DNA of 7,345 nucleotides from JAZSQT01 sp045538075 (GTDB lineage Bacteria; Chrysiogenota; Deferribacteres; Deferribacterales; Mucispirillaceae), in NCBI GenBank assembly GCA_045538075.1, contig JAZSQT010000029.1:1-7345 (forward strand), in the 5' to 3' direction. The notes under the pieces were generated by a model. It made no database searches and had not been told where the DNA came from. It was given only the letters and a program-made list of their open reading frames with translations. The first letter of the stretch is position 1; each line of letters starts with the position of its first letter. The position numbers were made by a program, and so were the translations under genes. This document shows, piece by piece, positions 1 to 6,711 of the stretch.

Positions 1-177
1 TGTATTTAGCGAACACTGGGCTTGTCCCCGAACGAAGTGAGTTTGTGAGCTAATTTAATGAATATATGGAATGCTTTTACTTCTGGAGAAAAAATTGTGT
101 TCTTTAGGAAAGTTGATATTGAAATAACCTTTACACCGAAACAAGTATATAAAAATAGAAATTGTTTATATAGTTTG

Positions 178-278
178 TAGATTGCCACGACGATTAAAAT
201 CGTCTCGCAATGACTTTTAAAGGGTTAAAAACGTAAAAACAAGTCATTACGAGGAGTGAAACGACGAAGTAATCCAGA
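178..278. repeat. REP-like inverted repeat pair
   Basis: Two related half-elements face each other. The left half contains a hairpin, ATTGC (181-185) with GCAAT (207-211), enclosing GACGATT (189-195) with AATCGTC (198-204). The right half contains ATTAC (246-250) with GTAAT (269-273). The halves also pair with each other: CTCGCAATGACTT (204-216) against the reverse complement of 241-253, matching at 12 of 13 bases. The right half (CATTACGAGGAGTGAAACGA) has the look of dispersed REP/BIME-type repeats found in many bacterial genomes. Whether it is multicopy here cannot be seen from one window. Confidence 0.7.
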
Positions 279-287
279 TGAAACTGT

Positions 288-325
288 TAATAAAAAAATT
301 TTCAGGACAGAAATTTTTTGTATTA
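288..325. repeat. AGGAC-loop hairpin, dispersed copy
   Basis: TAATA and a run of A (288-298) followed by TTTC (300-303) pair with GAAA (310-313), a run of T and TATTA (321-325). There are single-base bulges at 299 and 320. The loop is AGGACA (304-309). The hairpin and its flanks (GAAACTGTTAATAAAAAA before it, GTATTATCTATAAAG after it) closely match the segment just upstream of tRNA-Tyr at 6674-6722, so this is a second copy of the same module more than 6 kb away. The A-stem/T-stem could also act as a bidirectional terminator. Confidence 0.7.
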
Positions 326-333
326 TCTATAAA

Positions 334-376
334 GATTAAAAAAAAGCATTCTTTATCATTTCAAGCAATACTTTTT
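334..376 (-). terminator. Probable Rho-independent terminator of the c-di-GMP gene
   Basis: Read on the minus strand, AAAAAGTATT (376-367) can pair with AATGCTTTTT (350-341) through ten base pairs, one of them G-U. The stem runs directly into a T tract (345-338). It lies 14 bases past the stop codon of the leftward gene. The stem is AT-rich with a long loop, so its efficiency is uncertain. Confidence 0.55.
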
Positions 377-389
377 AGAATTTACATAA

Positions 390-3300
390 TTATTTTATTA
401 AATATTTTTCTTTAAATTTATCTAAAGGTATCGGCTTATCGTAAAGATAACCTTGAAAATATCTACAGCCTAATTTTGATAATAATTCTTCTTGTTCTTT
501 AGTTTCTATGCCTTCTGCTATAGTTTCTGAACCTAATTCGCTACACATATTAATTATATTTTTTATGATTATCCTATTAGAATTATTATCACAAATTGAA
601 TTAACGAGACTTTTATCTAATTTTATAACGTCAAAAGTAATATTAACTAATGTAGATAAATTTGAGTGCATCATACCAAAGTCGTCTAAAGATACAGAAA
701 ATCCATTATTTTTTAAATCTTGAGTTATGCGACTTAATACATCGCTACCTAAGTCAGAAATTGATTCTGTAATTTCTATCTCTAAAAATTTTTTATTTAA
801 ATTATATTTGTTAACGATATTTTCTAAAATTATTATGAAATTACTTTCAAATAAAGTCATCTTAGAAAAATTGACAGATATTTTTAGTTGATTATAGTTT
901 TTTTCTTCAATTTCTTTTAATAATTTACATACTTCTTCAAAAACAAAAAAGTCTATAAATCTTGCCATTCCATTATCTTCATATAATTTTAAAAAATCAG
1001 CTGGAGGAACTATTTTGCCATTATCTTTATATCTAATTAATGCTTCTGCTCCAGCAATAGAGTTTTTGACTATATCTTTTTTTGGTTGATAATAAACTAT
1101 AAAATTGCCTTTATCTATAGATGTTAAAAGCTCGTTAAGTATAGCATATCGTGGGTTATCATTAATAGATTGACCATTATAATGATAAAGTTGTTTATTT
1201 ATTTTCATTAATTCATTAGAATGCCAAAGTAACATTTCTAAATTTTTTTCTTTATTATCCCATATATAGCCTACTGCAACAGAGTATAAATTAATGGTGC
1301 TTAATTTATTTTTAAAATTTATACAATTTTCTTCAAATTTTTCTTTTGATATATCTTTTGCTATTACAATAAATTCATCGCCACCAATACGATATATATT
1401 ATATCCATAAAAGTATTTATTTAATAAATCGGCAACTTCTTTTAAAACTCTATTTCCTTCTTCTTGACCATGTTTCGTATTAATTTTTCTTAAATCATTA
1501 ATATTTACAGATATAATACCAATAGATGAATATTTATTAGGGTTATATTTAGATACAAACTCATCGTAGCTTAATCTATTTAATAAGTTAGTCATAACAT
1601 CGTGATGACGCATATATTCAATTGTGCCATCACTATTATATTTTTGAATTTCTTTTAAGATAAAGAAAGATACAGAATCTAAAAAAGATTGGTATTTATG
1701 AAAAGATTTAATATTTCTTATGACAATTTTACCATATACATTATTTCTGTCAGATAGTTCAATTATACGCATATTATTAATATTTTCAGCAGTCATATAT
1801 TGATAAATATCACAAGAATACTGCAACATATCTTCAGCTGTCTCTACTAATAAGTTGTCGTAATCTACAAGAAATTCTGCCATTAGACGTTCATATTTTA
1901 TTAACTTGTTGTCATCGTATGGTATTTCATTATAGATAGAAGATATTATATAATTTCCATTTGGAAAAGTCTTTTCCCAAAATTCTACAGTATCTGCTTT
2001 ATAGAATTGAGCTATAGCATTAAGGCTTGTTTCAATAGAGGAGTCTAAAGTTGTTGTTTCTGCAATATTATAAATACAATTTAATAAAATTCTTTCAGCA
2101 TTAGTATTATAATCTGCAAAGTCTGCTATATTTTTGTTGTTTGAAATATCAATAGCAATAGCAAGCATACATAAACTATTATCGTATTTAACTAACTTGT
2201 TTTTTATTATAAATTCTTGCTCTAAATGGTTGTTATAATTTTTCCATATATAAAATTTATCTTCACGCCAATTTAGTTTGCTACAAAAAGGGCAAGGAGT
2301 TTTTCTATTATACAATAATTCGTAACAGTAACTTCCTGTGCATTCGTCTTTAGTAAGTCCAATTCTATTATAAAATGATTGATTTGCGTCAATAAGCTCA
2401 AAAGTATTAATATCAACTAAGTATGCTATATCGCCATTTTCATTTAATAAAGAATCAAAGGTTGGTGATTTTAGTATTCTTGGCTCGTGAGTATATATTT
2501 CTATATTATGGTTATTACATTCATCATTTTTTAAATATTCAGCATCACTTGTAATATCATAAAAAGAATAAGTATTTTTTCCTTTATTTTTTGCAGTATA
2601 TAATGCAATATCGGCACATTTGAAAAGTCTATTATAACTAATATTTTCTTTCTCTATTATTGCTCCAATACTACAAGTAACAGAATATATACAATCTTTG
2701 CTAAAAGTTGTAATAATGTTTTCAAAAATTTCTTCTACTTTCTCTTTAGAAGTAATATTTTTTATTAATACAATAAATTCATCACCACCAAATCTGCCAA
2801 TAATATCGCTTTTAGATAGAAACTTTTTTAAAATATTAACGAACTTGACGAGTATTTTATCGCCAATTAAATGACCGTATGTGTCATTTAAAATTTTAAA
2901 ATTATCTATATCTAATATTGCAAAGACGAAAGGGTTTTTATTACCATTAAGATAGTCTATAATAGACCGTTCAAGCATACGTCTATTATAACAATTAGTT
3001 AAATGATCTCTTCTTGATTCTTGCTGTAGCAGTAATTCATTCTTTTTTTCTGTATCAATATTATTTAAACATAAAATAGCTATTAAGTTGTTAGTAAAGG
3101 GATCGCTAAATAAATGAATTGTTAAACGCATCCACATCATCTTATTTTCTTCTATTATACGCCTAAATTCAAAGTGGAGTTTTGATATTCCATTTTCATG
3201 AGATGATGCAAGATGTTTGATACTTAACGTGTATTTATATTGATTTTTATCTAAGTGATGCACAACCATATCAACGTATTTAAAGGCTATATCTTCATAA

Positions 3301-4157
3301 GTTAATTCATTAGCATTATTTTGGTAAGTGCTCCATAAACCAGTAGCTTTGATTAATTTATTATTAGTAACATTAACTTGAGCAGACGCATCACATTCAG
3401 ATATAATTGCTTGATAAGCTCTCGTTTTGCGTAAATAAGCCATAGTAGATTCTTTCTTCCAGCTAATATTTGAAGCAAAACCGTTATATACAGTTTTATT
3501 GTTATAAGTATTTTTATTTATACAAATCATTAGCCAAAGGTATCTATTGTTAATATCATCTTTTATTTTTGCTTCGCAAGAAGCATAAGATTTGCTATAT
3601 CTAATATCATTAAACATAGATAATATATCATTTACAGAATCTGGGTGGATAATTTCGTTCTCTATTAAAGAATCTGGAAAATTTTTTACTTCTATTTTAG
3701 TGTCTTTTTCTGGCAGATAGTAAATCAGTTGATTATTTTCTGGAAAATACTGAAATGTAATACTTTTTGATTTTGAAGTTAAGAAATAATACTTATCTTT
3801 TAATTCGTCGTAAGATAAATTTTTGTCAAAATAATTTGTAATGTTATGTGCAATACAAGAAAAAGTATTATTTTCTAATTTTTTAATAAAGATTTCTGCA
3901 TATATTATAGCACCATCTTTCTTCCGAAAATGTAAAGTAGATTTTTTGCTGTTATTTGATAGGCTTTCTTTAAATGTATTTATATCATCAGGATTAATTA
4001 TTGTTATAAGTTTGTTAGAAAAATTAGTATATATTTCATCTTTATCACGGTTTATAAAGTCATAAAATTCTTTATTAGCATAAATTATAGTAAAATTAGC
4101 ATCATTTTGAATAATGAAAAAAGGTGCTGGTATATTACTTGTTGAAATTTTATCCAT
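390..4157 (-). CDS. Multidomain PAS/GAF c-di-GMP synthase-phosphodiesterase (GGDEF x2, EAL)
   Basis: This cytosolic protein of 1255 residues has no membrane segment. Visible domains: PAS at 5-110; two PAS-like sensor segments at about 130-235 and 250-370; GGDEF1 at 383-535; PAS at 570-675 with PCPFC (621-625); GAF-like at 685-840; GGDEF2 at 850-995; EAL at 1003-1250. GGDEF1 keeps DID (416-418), NDTYGH and GGDEF (457-461), but its inhibitory-site position reads SKSD (448-451) instead of RxxD. GGDEF2 keeps GGDEF (925-929), but the metal-site segment reads VNIND, with Asn885 replacing the first Asp. EAL is complete: QPK (1024-1026), EALIR (1038-1042), N1096, E1128, DDFG (1158-1161), K1179, E1215 and Q1235. 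It probably makes and breaks c-di-GMP according to bound ligands or redox state; this is inferred. I chose the ATG at 4157, preceded by AGGGG 11 bases upstream. An upstream TTG in frame at 4217 adds 20 residues but has no ribosome site and falls in the likely -35 box. The gene is transcribed alone, divergent from the thioesterase gene. Confidence 0.93.
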   Translation of the reverse strand: MDKISTSNIPAPFFIIQNDANFTIIYANKEFYDFINRDKDEIYTNFSNKLITIINPDDINTFKESLSNNSKKSTLHFRKKDGAIIYAEIFIKKLENNTFSCIAHNITNYFDKNLSYDELKDKYYFLTSKSKSITFQYFPENNQLIYYLPEKDTKIEVKNFPDSLIENEIIHPDSVNDILSMFNDIRYSKSYASCEAKIKDDINNRYLWLMICINKNTYNNKTVYNGFASNISWKKESTMAYLRKTRAYQAIISECDASAQVNVTNNKLIKATGLWSTYQNNANELTYEDIAFKYVDMVVHHLDKNQYKYTLSIKHLASSHENGISKLHFEFRRIIEENKMMWMRLTIHLFSDPFTNNLIAILCLNNIDTEKKNELLLQQESRRDHLTNCYNRRMLERSIIDYLNGNKNPFVFAILDIDNFKILNDTYGHLIGDKILVKFVNILKKFLSKSDIIGRFGGDEFIVLIKNITSKEKVEEIFENIITTFSKDCIYSVTCSIGAIIEKENISYNRLFKCADIALYTAKNKGKNTYSFYDITSDAEYLKNDECNNHNIEIYTHEPRILKSPTFDSLLNENGDIAYLVDINTFELIDANQSFYNRIGLTKDECTGSYCYELLYNRKTPCPFCSKLNWREDKFYIWKNYNNHLEQEFIIKNKLVKYDNSLCMLAIAIDISNNKNIADFADYNTNAERILLNCIYNIAETTTLDSSIETSLNAIAQFYKADTVEFWEKTFPNGNYIISSIYNEIPYDDNKLIKYERLMAEFLVDYDNLLVETAEDMLQYSCDIYQYMTAENINNMRIIELSDRNNVYGKIVIRNIKSFHKYQSFLDSVSFFILKEIQKYNSDGTIEYMRHHDVMTNLLNRLSYDEFVSKYNPNKYSSIGIISVNINDLRKINTKHGQEEGNRVLKEVADLLNKYFYGYNIYRIGGDEFIVIAKDISKEKFEENCINFKNKLSTINLYSVAVGYIWDNKEKNLEMLLWHSNELMKINKQLYHYNGQSINDNPRYAILNELLTSIDKGNFIVYYQPKKDIVKNSIAGAEALIRYKDNGKIVPPADFLKLYEDNGMARFIDFFVFEEVCKLLKEIEEKNYNQLKISVNFSKMTLFESNFIIILENIVNKYNLNKKFLEIEITESISDLGSDVLSRITQDLKNNGFSVSLDDFGMMHSNLSTLVNITFDVIKLDKSLVNSICDNNSNRIIIKNIINMCSELGSETIAEGIETKEQEELLSKLGCRYFQGYLYDKPIPLDKFKEKYLIK

Positions 4158-4188
4158 AGATAAATAAACCCCTATATTTGAGAAGTTT

Positions 4189-4217
4189 AATATATAATAA
4201 TATTGTATAATTCTCAA
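4189..4217 (-). promoter_or_regulatory. Candidate sigma-70-type promoter of the c-di-GMP gene
   Basis: On the minus strand TTGAGA (4217-4212), a 17-base spacer and TATATT (4194-4189) form a near-consensus promoter. Its -10 box ends about 30 bases before the chosen ATG at 4157. The AT-richness of the region makes chance matches common, so this is moderate evidence only. It supports the ATG start over the TTG start. Confidence 0.45.
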
Positions 4218-4276
4218 TTACAATTATTAAATTCTTTAAAAGTGTTTCTTATGAATGTTAGAGGCAGTCATTTTTC

Positions 4277-4305
4277 TTGCATAATACGTTCCTTTATTTT
4301 AAATT
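4277..4305 (+). promoter_or_regulatory. Candidate promoter of the thioesterase-MFS unit
   Basis: TTGCAT (4277-4282), a 17-base spacer and TAAATT (4300-4305) lie 33 bases upstream of the thioesterase start, in the 181-base divergent region between the two genes. The match is partial. No operator-like palindrome is obvious between the two divergent promoters. Confidence 0.4.
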
Positions 4306-4338
4306 AAGTAAGTAATAAAGTATTTTGGAGATAGAAAT

Positions 4339-4737
4339 ATGCCTGCAAATATAGAAATACAAGTTAGGTTTAACGATTTAGACCCATACGGTCATGTTAA
4401 TAATACAAATTATCTTGATTTTATGGAGTATGCTCGTTCAAATTCTTTTGGAGATATGGTAGAAAATGGGCTAAAAAATGGTATATGGTATATCGTTGCA
4501 AATATTGAAATTTCTTATAAAAAACCTATTTTATATGGAGAAAAAGCGATAGTTACTGTGTGGGTATCATCAGCAAAAGGTGCAAGGTTTACAATAAATT
4601 ACGTTATTCATAATGGTGAGGGAAAAATCTTTGCAGAAGCAAAAAGTGTCCATGCAGCAATCAACTCTCAAACTGGTGCACCTTTGCGAGTTACAGAGGA
4701 AATTTTATCAAAAGTAGAAGATTATACTTTTAAATAA
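4339..4737 (+). CDS. Acyl-CoA thioesterase, 4HBT/YbgC-like hotdog fold
   Basis: The 132-residue protein has the usual length of the single-hotdog 4-hydroxybenzoyl-CoA thioesterase family, soluble enzymes that hydrolyse acyl-CoA or acyl-ACP thioesters. The N-terminal signature is clear: RFNDLDPYGHVNNTNYLDFM at residues 10-29, followed by E30 and AR (32-33). Asp15 in the DxDxxGHVNN block is the likely catalytic acid by family comparison. The later strands (about 51-110) fit the hotdog sheet. The substrate cannot be read from sequence; short or medium acyl-CoA is typical. The start is supported by GGAG (4327-4330), eight bases before the ATG. The MFS gene follows after only eight bases, so the two are very likely co-transcribed. 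A joint role, for example release of an acid that is then exported, is only a suggestion. Confidence 0.88.
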   Translation: MPANIEIQVRFNDLDPYGHVNNTNYLDFMEYARSNSFGDMVENGLKNGIWYIVANIEISYKKPILYGEKAIVTVWVSSAKGARFTINYVIHNGEGKIFAEAKSVHAAINSQTGAPLRVTEEILSKVEDYTFK

Positions 4738-4745
4738 TAAAAAAA

Positions 4746-5921
4746 ATGGCAGACAAGGTATTTACAAAGAACTTTATATTAATGTTTGTGTCAAACTTGT
4801 TAATATGTATAGGCTTTTATATGCTTATGCCAGTATTACCAGTTTATGCAGTTCATAATTTAAATATCAGCAATGATATAGTCGGCTTAATAGTAGGAGT
4901 ATTTGCTTTTAGTGCTGTCTTAGTTAGGCCATTTGCAGGAATATTAGTAGATAATATTGGTAGAATGGCTATCTATATTCCAGCATTAATAATATTTGCT
5001 TTATGTTCTTTAGGATATGCTTTTGCTGCTAGTATAATAGGTTTATTATTGTTTAGAATATTTCATGGCGTTGCTTGGAGTGGAGTTAGCACTGCAAATT
5101 CTGCTATAGTGGCAGATATTGTTCCTATATCTGTAAGAGGTCAAGGTATGGGATATTTTGGTTTATCAATGACTATAGCAATGGCATTAGGTCCAGCTTT
5201 AGGTGTATATCTAATTGATAAATTAAGTTATTTTAATATATTTATAATTTGTTCATCAATATCTTTTACTGCATTATTTGTATCAATTTTCGTTCGTCCA
5301 CCAAAATATGAAATTAAGAAAATCAAATTATCAATAACTTCTCTTTTTGAGAAAAGAGTTTTAGGTTTATCTTTAATTCAATATTTTTATGGTTTTGCTT
5401 CTTCAAGTGTTATGACTTTTGCCGTGCTACACGGTGTTGATAGAAATATAGCAGGTATAGGATATTATTACTTAATTTTTGCGATATTTGTAAGCATAGT
5501 TAGAACTTTTGGAGGAAAAATTCTTGATAAAAAAGGTCCAGCACTTTTTTTGTATAGTGGTCATTTAATATATATGTTAGGTTGTTTATTGCTTGCTTTT
5601 TCTTATTCTTCTGTTCCTTTTTTAATTTCTGCAGCATTAACAGGATTTGGTGCTGGGTTAATAATGCCTACATTAATGATGATGATGGTAAATTTAGTAA
5701 CTCCAAATAGAAGGGGAGCAGCCAGTGCAACAGTGCTTTCTGCAATGGATATAGGCGTTGGCACTGGAGCAATATCTATGGGTTACGTCGCTCATATTTT
5801 TGGATATGATGGAATGTATATTTTTGCTGCAATAGTTTTTATAATACCTCTTTTATGGTTTTTCTTTTATGAGCAAGCTCATTATAATAGTATTTATAAT
5901 TCTATGAAAAATAAGTATTAG
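4746..5921 (+). CDS. Major facilitator superfamily transporter (probable drug or metabolite efflux)
   Basis: The 391-residue inner-membrane protein has about twelve hydrophobic helices, the first at about 8-34. Family motifs are visible: motif A as GILVDNIGR (65-73) between helices 2 and 3, its weaker repeat GGKILDKKG (256-264) in the second half, R104 in helix 4, and a GP/G motif C-like segment (G149, P150, G153) in helix 5. A motif C-like segment is usual in proton-driven exporters, so efflux is likelier than uptake; the substrate is unknown. Charged loops at 184-205 and the RRG at 322-324 match the usual central loop and helix 10-11 loop. The ATG lies eight bases after the thioesterase stop, and the gap is only A and T with no Shine-Dalgarno sequence. 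Translation therefore probably depends on coupling to the upstream gene. The N-terminus (VFTKNFILMF) is typical of the family, supporting this start over the ATG at codon 13. Confidence 0.9.
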   Translation: MADKVFTKNFILMFVSNLLICIGFYMLMPVLPVYAVHNLNISNDIVGLIVGVFAFSAVLVRPFAGILVDNIGRMAIYIPALIIFALCSLGYAFAASIIGLLLFRIFHGVAWSGVSTANSAIVADIVPISVRGQGMGYFGLSMTIAMALGPALGVYLIDKLSYFNIFIICSSISFTALFVSIFVRPPKYEIKKIKLSITSLFEKRVLGLSLIQYFYGFASSSVMTFAVLHGVDRNIAGIGYYYLIFAIFVSIVRTFGGKILDKKGPALFLYSGHLIYMLGCLLLAFSYSSVPFLISAALTGFGAGLIMPTLMMMMVNLVTPNRRGAASATVLSAMDIGVGTGAISMGYVAHIFGYDGMYIFAAIVFIIPLLWFFFYEQAHYNSIYNSMKNKY

Positions 5922-6066
5922 AGATTAAAAAAAACAAGTTGATAATATGCAAAAATATTTTTTTTATAAATATTACGTATTATTAAATAAGATTAAGTTT
6001 GCAACTTATTGGTAATATGGAGTAAATTTTATTATAGTATGAAATTAAAAAAAATAATAAAAAGTA
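5922..6066. other. AT-rich intergenic spacer after the MFS gene
   Basis: No gene and no convincing terminator are visible. AATATTT (5954-5960) can pair with AAATATT (5968-5974), and AATAAG (5986-5991) with CTTATT (6005-6010). Both are short AT stems without a following T tract. How transcription of the MFS gene ends is not clear from the sequence. Confidence 0.5.
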
Positions 6067-6096
6067 TTGACAAGATAAAATGTTTTAGTGTATAAA
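6067..6096 (+). promoter_or_regulatory. Promoter of tRNA-Thr(UGU)
   Basis: A perfect -35 box TTGACA (6067-6072), an 18-base spacer and TATAAA (6091-6096) lie 35 bases upstream of the mature tRNA 5' end. This is the strongest promoter match in the window, as expected for a stable RNA gene. Confidence 0.75.
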
Positions 6097-6131
6097 TTAC
6101 TTCCACGATAGATTAATGCTATCATTGTTTT

Positions 6132-6204
6132 GCTGGTGTAGCTCAATAGGTAGAGCAGCTGACTTGTAATCAGCAGGTTGGGGGTTCAATTCCTCTCACC
6201 AGCT
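6132..6204 (+). tRNA. tRNA-Thr (anticodon UGU)
   Basis: The 73-base cloverleaf is complete. The acceptor stem GCTGGTG pairs with CACCAGC, followed by discriminator T. The D stem is GCTC/GAGC and the anticodon stem GCTGA/TCAGC has loop CTTGTAA with anticodon TGT at 6165-6167. The T loop is TTCAATT; its stem GGGGG/CCTCT contains two G-U pairs. CCA is not encoded. It corresponds to thrU, first gene of the classical thrU-tyrU-glyT-thrT-tufB cluster. It has its own promoter and a terminator directly behind it. Confidence 0.97.
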
Positions 6205-6208
6205 TTTT

Positions 6209-6246
6209 AAACCTAAAAACTTTTTTAGTTTTTAGGTTTATTTTTC
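6209..6246 (+). terminator. Strong Rho-independent terminator after tRNA-Thr
   Basis: AAACCTAAAAACT (6209-6221) and AGTTTTTAGGTTT (6227-6239) form a perfect 13-bp stem with a TTTTT loop, followed by ATTTTTC. The stem is flanked by A and T runs and could work in both directions. It separates tRNA-Thr from the rest of the tRNA-tuf cluster. Confidence 0.85.
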
Positions 6247-6561
6247 TTTGAAAATGTTTTTTAAAGAAAGTTTACTTTACTAAAAACAGATAGTTTTTTT
6301 TGTAAGTGGAGCAGAACCACGTTGGGAGCAAGCTCGGAAGCTAAAACGGCTCGCATAAATGAAGCTCGCCCCGTTTTGATGCGTAACGGTTAACAAAAAA
6401 ATACAGGACGTATTTTAACCGAAATGTAGCAATTTCAGGACAGAAATTGAGGCGAAAAAATGAATATTTTTTCGTGAGTGGAGCAGAATCACATTGGGAG
6501 CAAGCTCGGAAGCTAAAACGGCTCGCATAAATGAAGCTCGTCCCGTTTTGATGCGTAACGG

Positions 6562-6591
6562 TTGACAAAAAAATACAGGACGTATTTTAAT
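6562..6591 (+). promoter_or_regulatory. Candidate promoter inside repeat unit 2, facing tRNA-Tyr
   Basis: TTGACA (6562-6567), an 18-base spacer and TTTAAT (6586-6591) form a good -35 box with a five-of-six -10 box. The equivalent positions of unit 1 read TTAACA and TTTAAC, so two of the seven differences between the units fall in, and improve, these two boxes. A start near 6598 would give a leader of about 125 bases to tRNA-Tyr, which otherwise lacks a clear promoter. The -10 box has T instead of A at its second position, a costly mismatch. Confidence 0.35.
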
Positions 6592-6682
6592 CGAAATGTA
6601 ACAATTTCAGGACAGAAATTGAGGCGAAAAAATGAATATTTTTTCGTAAGTGGAGCAGAATCACATTTCTGCGAAACGGTTA

Positions 6683-6711
6683 ACAAAAAATTTTAGGACG
6701 AAATTTTTTGT
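6683..6711. repeat. AGGAC-loop hairpin upstream of tRNA-Tyr
   Basis: ACAAAAAATTT (6683-6693) pairs perfectly with AAATTTTTTGT (6701-6711), leaving TAGGACG, in which T and G can form a wobble pair and leave the five-base loop AGGAC. It ends eleven bases before the mature tRNA-Tyr. It matches the module at 281-325 better than the equivalent hairpins in units 1 and 2. Confidence 0.75.

Larger units (their letters stand above)
1..389. other. Gene-free, repeat-rich intergenic region
   Basis: I see no credible gene here. The first 60 bases contain short hairpins, such as GGG-CTTGT-CCC at 18-28, and a GAACGAAGTGAG string that looks like part of a degenerate repeat. Bases 60-177 are plain AT-rich sequence. 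An inverted REP-like pair (178-278), an AGGAC-loop hairpin (288-325) and a terminator for the leftward gene (334-376) follow, and are listed separately. An open frame of 60 codons on the minus strand begins inside the repeat, has no ribosome binding site, and was rejected. Confidence 0.7.

Noticed and set aside
6..188. Minus-strand open frame of 60 codons
   Set aside because: It starts inside the REP-like repeat, has no ribosome binding site, resembles no known protein, and its end is low-information repeat sequence.
508..723. Plus-strand open frame of 71 codons
   Set aside because: It lies wholly within the EAL-coding part of the large minus-strand gene; it is a shadow frame.
3841..4065. 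Plus-strand open frame of 74 codons
   Set aside because: It lies opposite the first PAS domain of the large gene, with no supporting start signal.
4158..4217. Twenty-residue N-terminal extension of the c-di-GMP gene from a TTG codon
   Set aside because: The TTG is in the probable -35 box, has no Shine-Dalgarno sequence, and the PAS domain begins just after the downstream ATG that has AGGGG before it.
6341..6568. Minus-strand open frame of 75 codons in the repeat array
   Set aside because: It is a translation of the 172-bp hairpin repeat, has no ribosome binding site and would be a repeat artefact.
6302..6645. CRISPR array
   Set aside because: The whole 172-bp unit repeats, including what would be spacers, and the hairpins have no constant spacing of CRISPR type.
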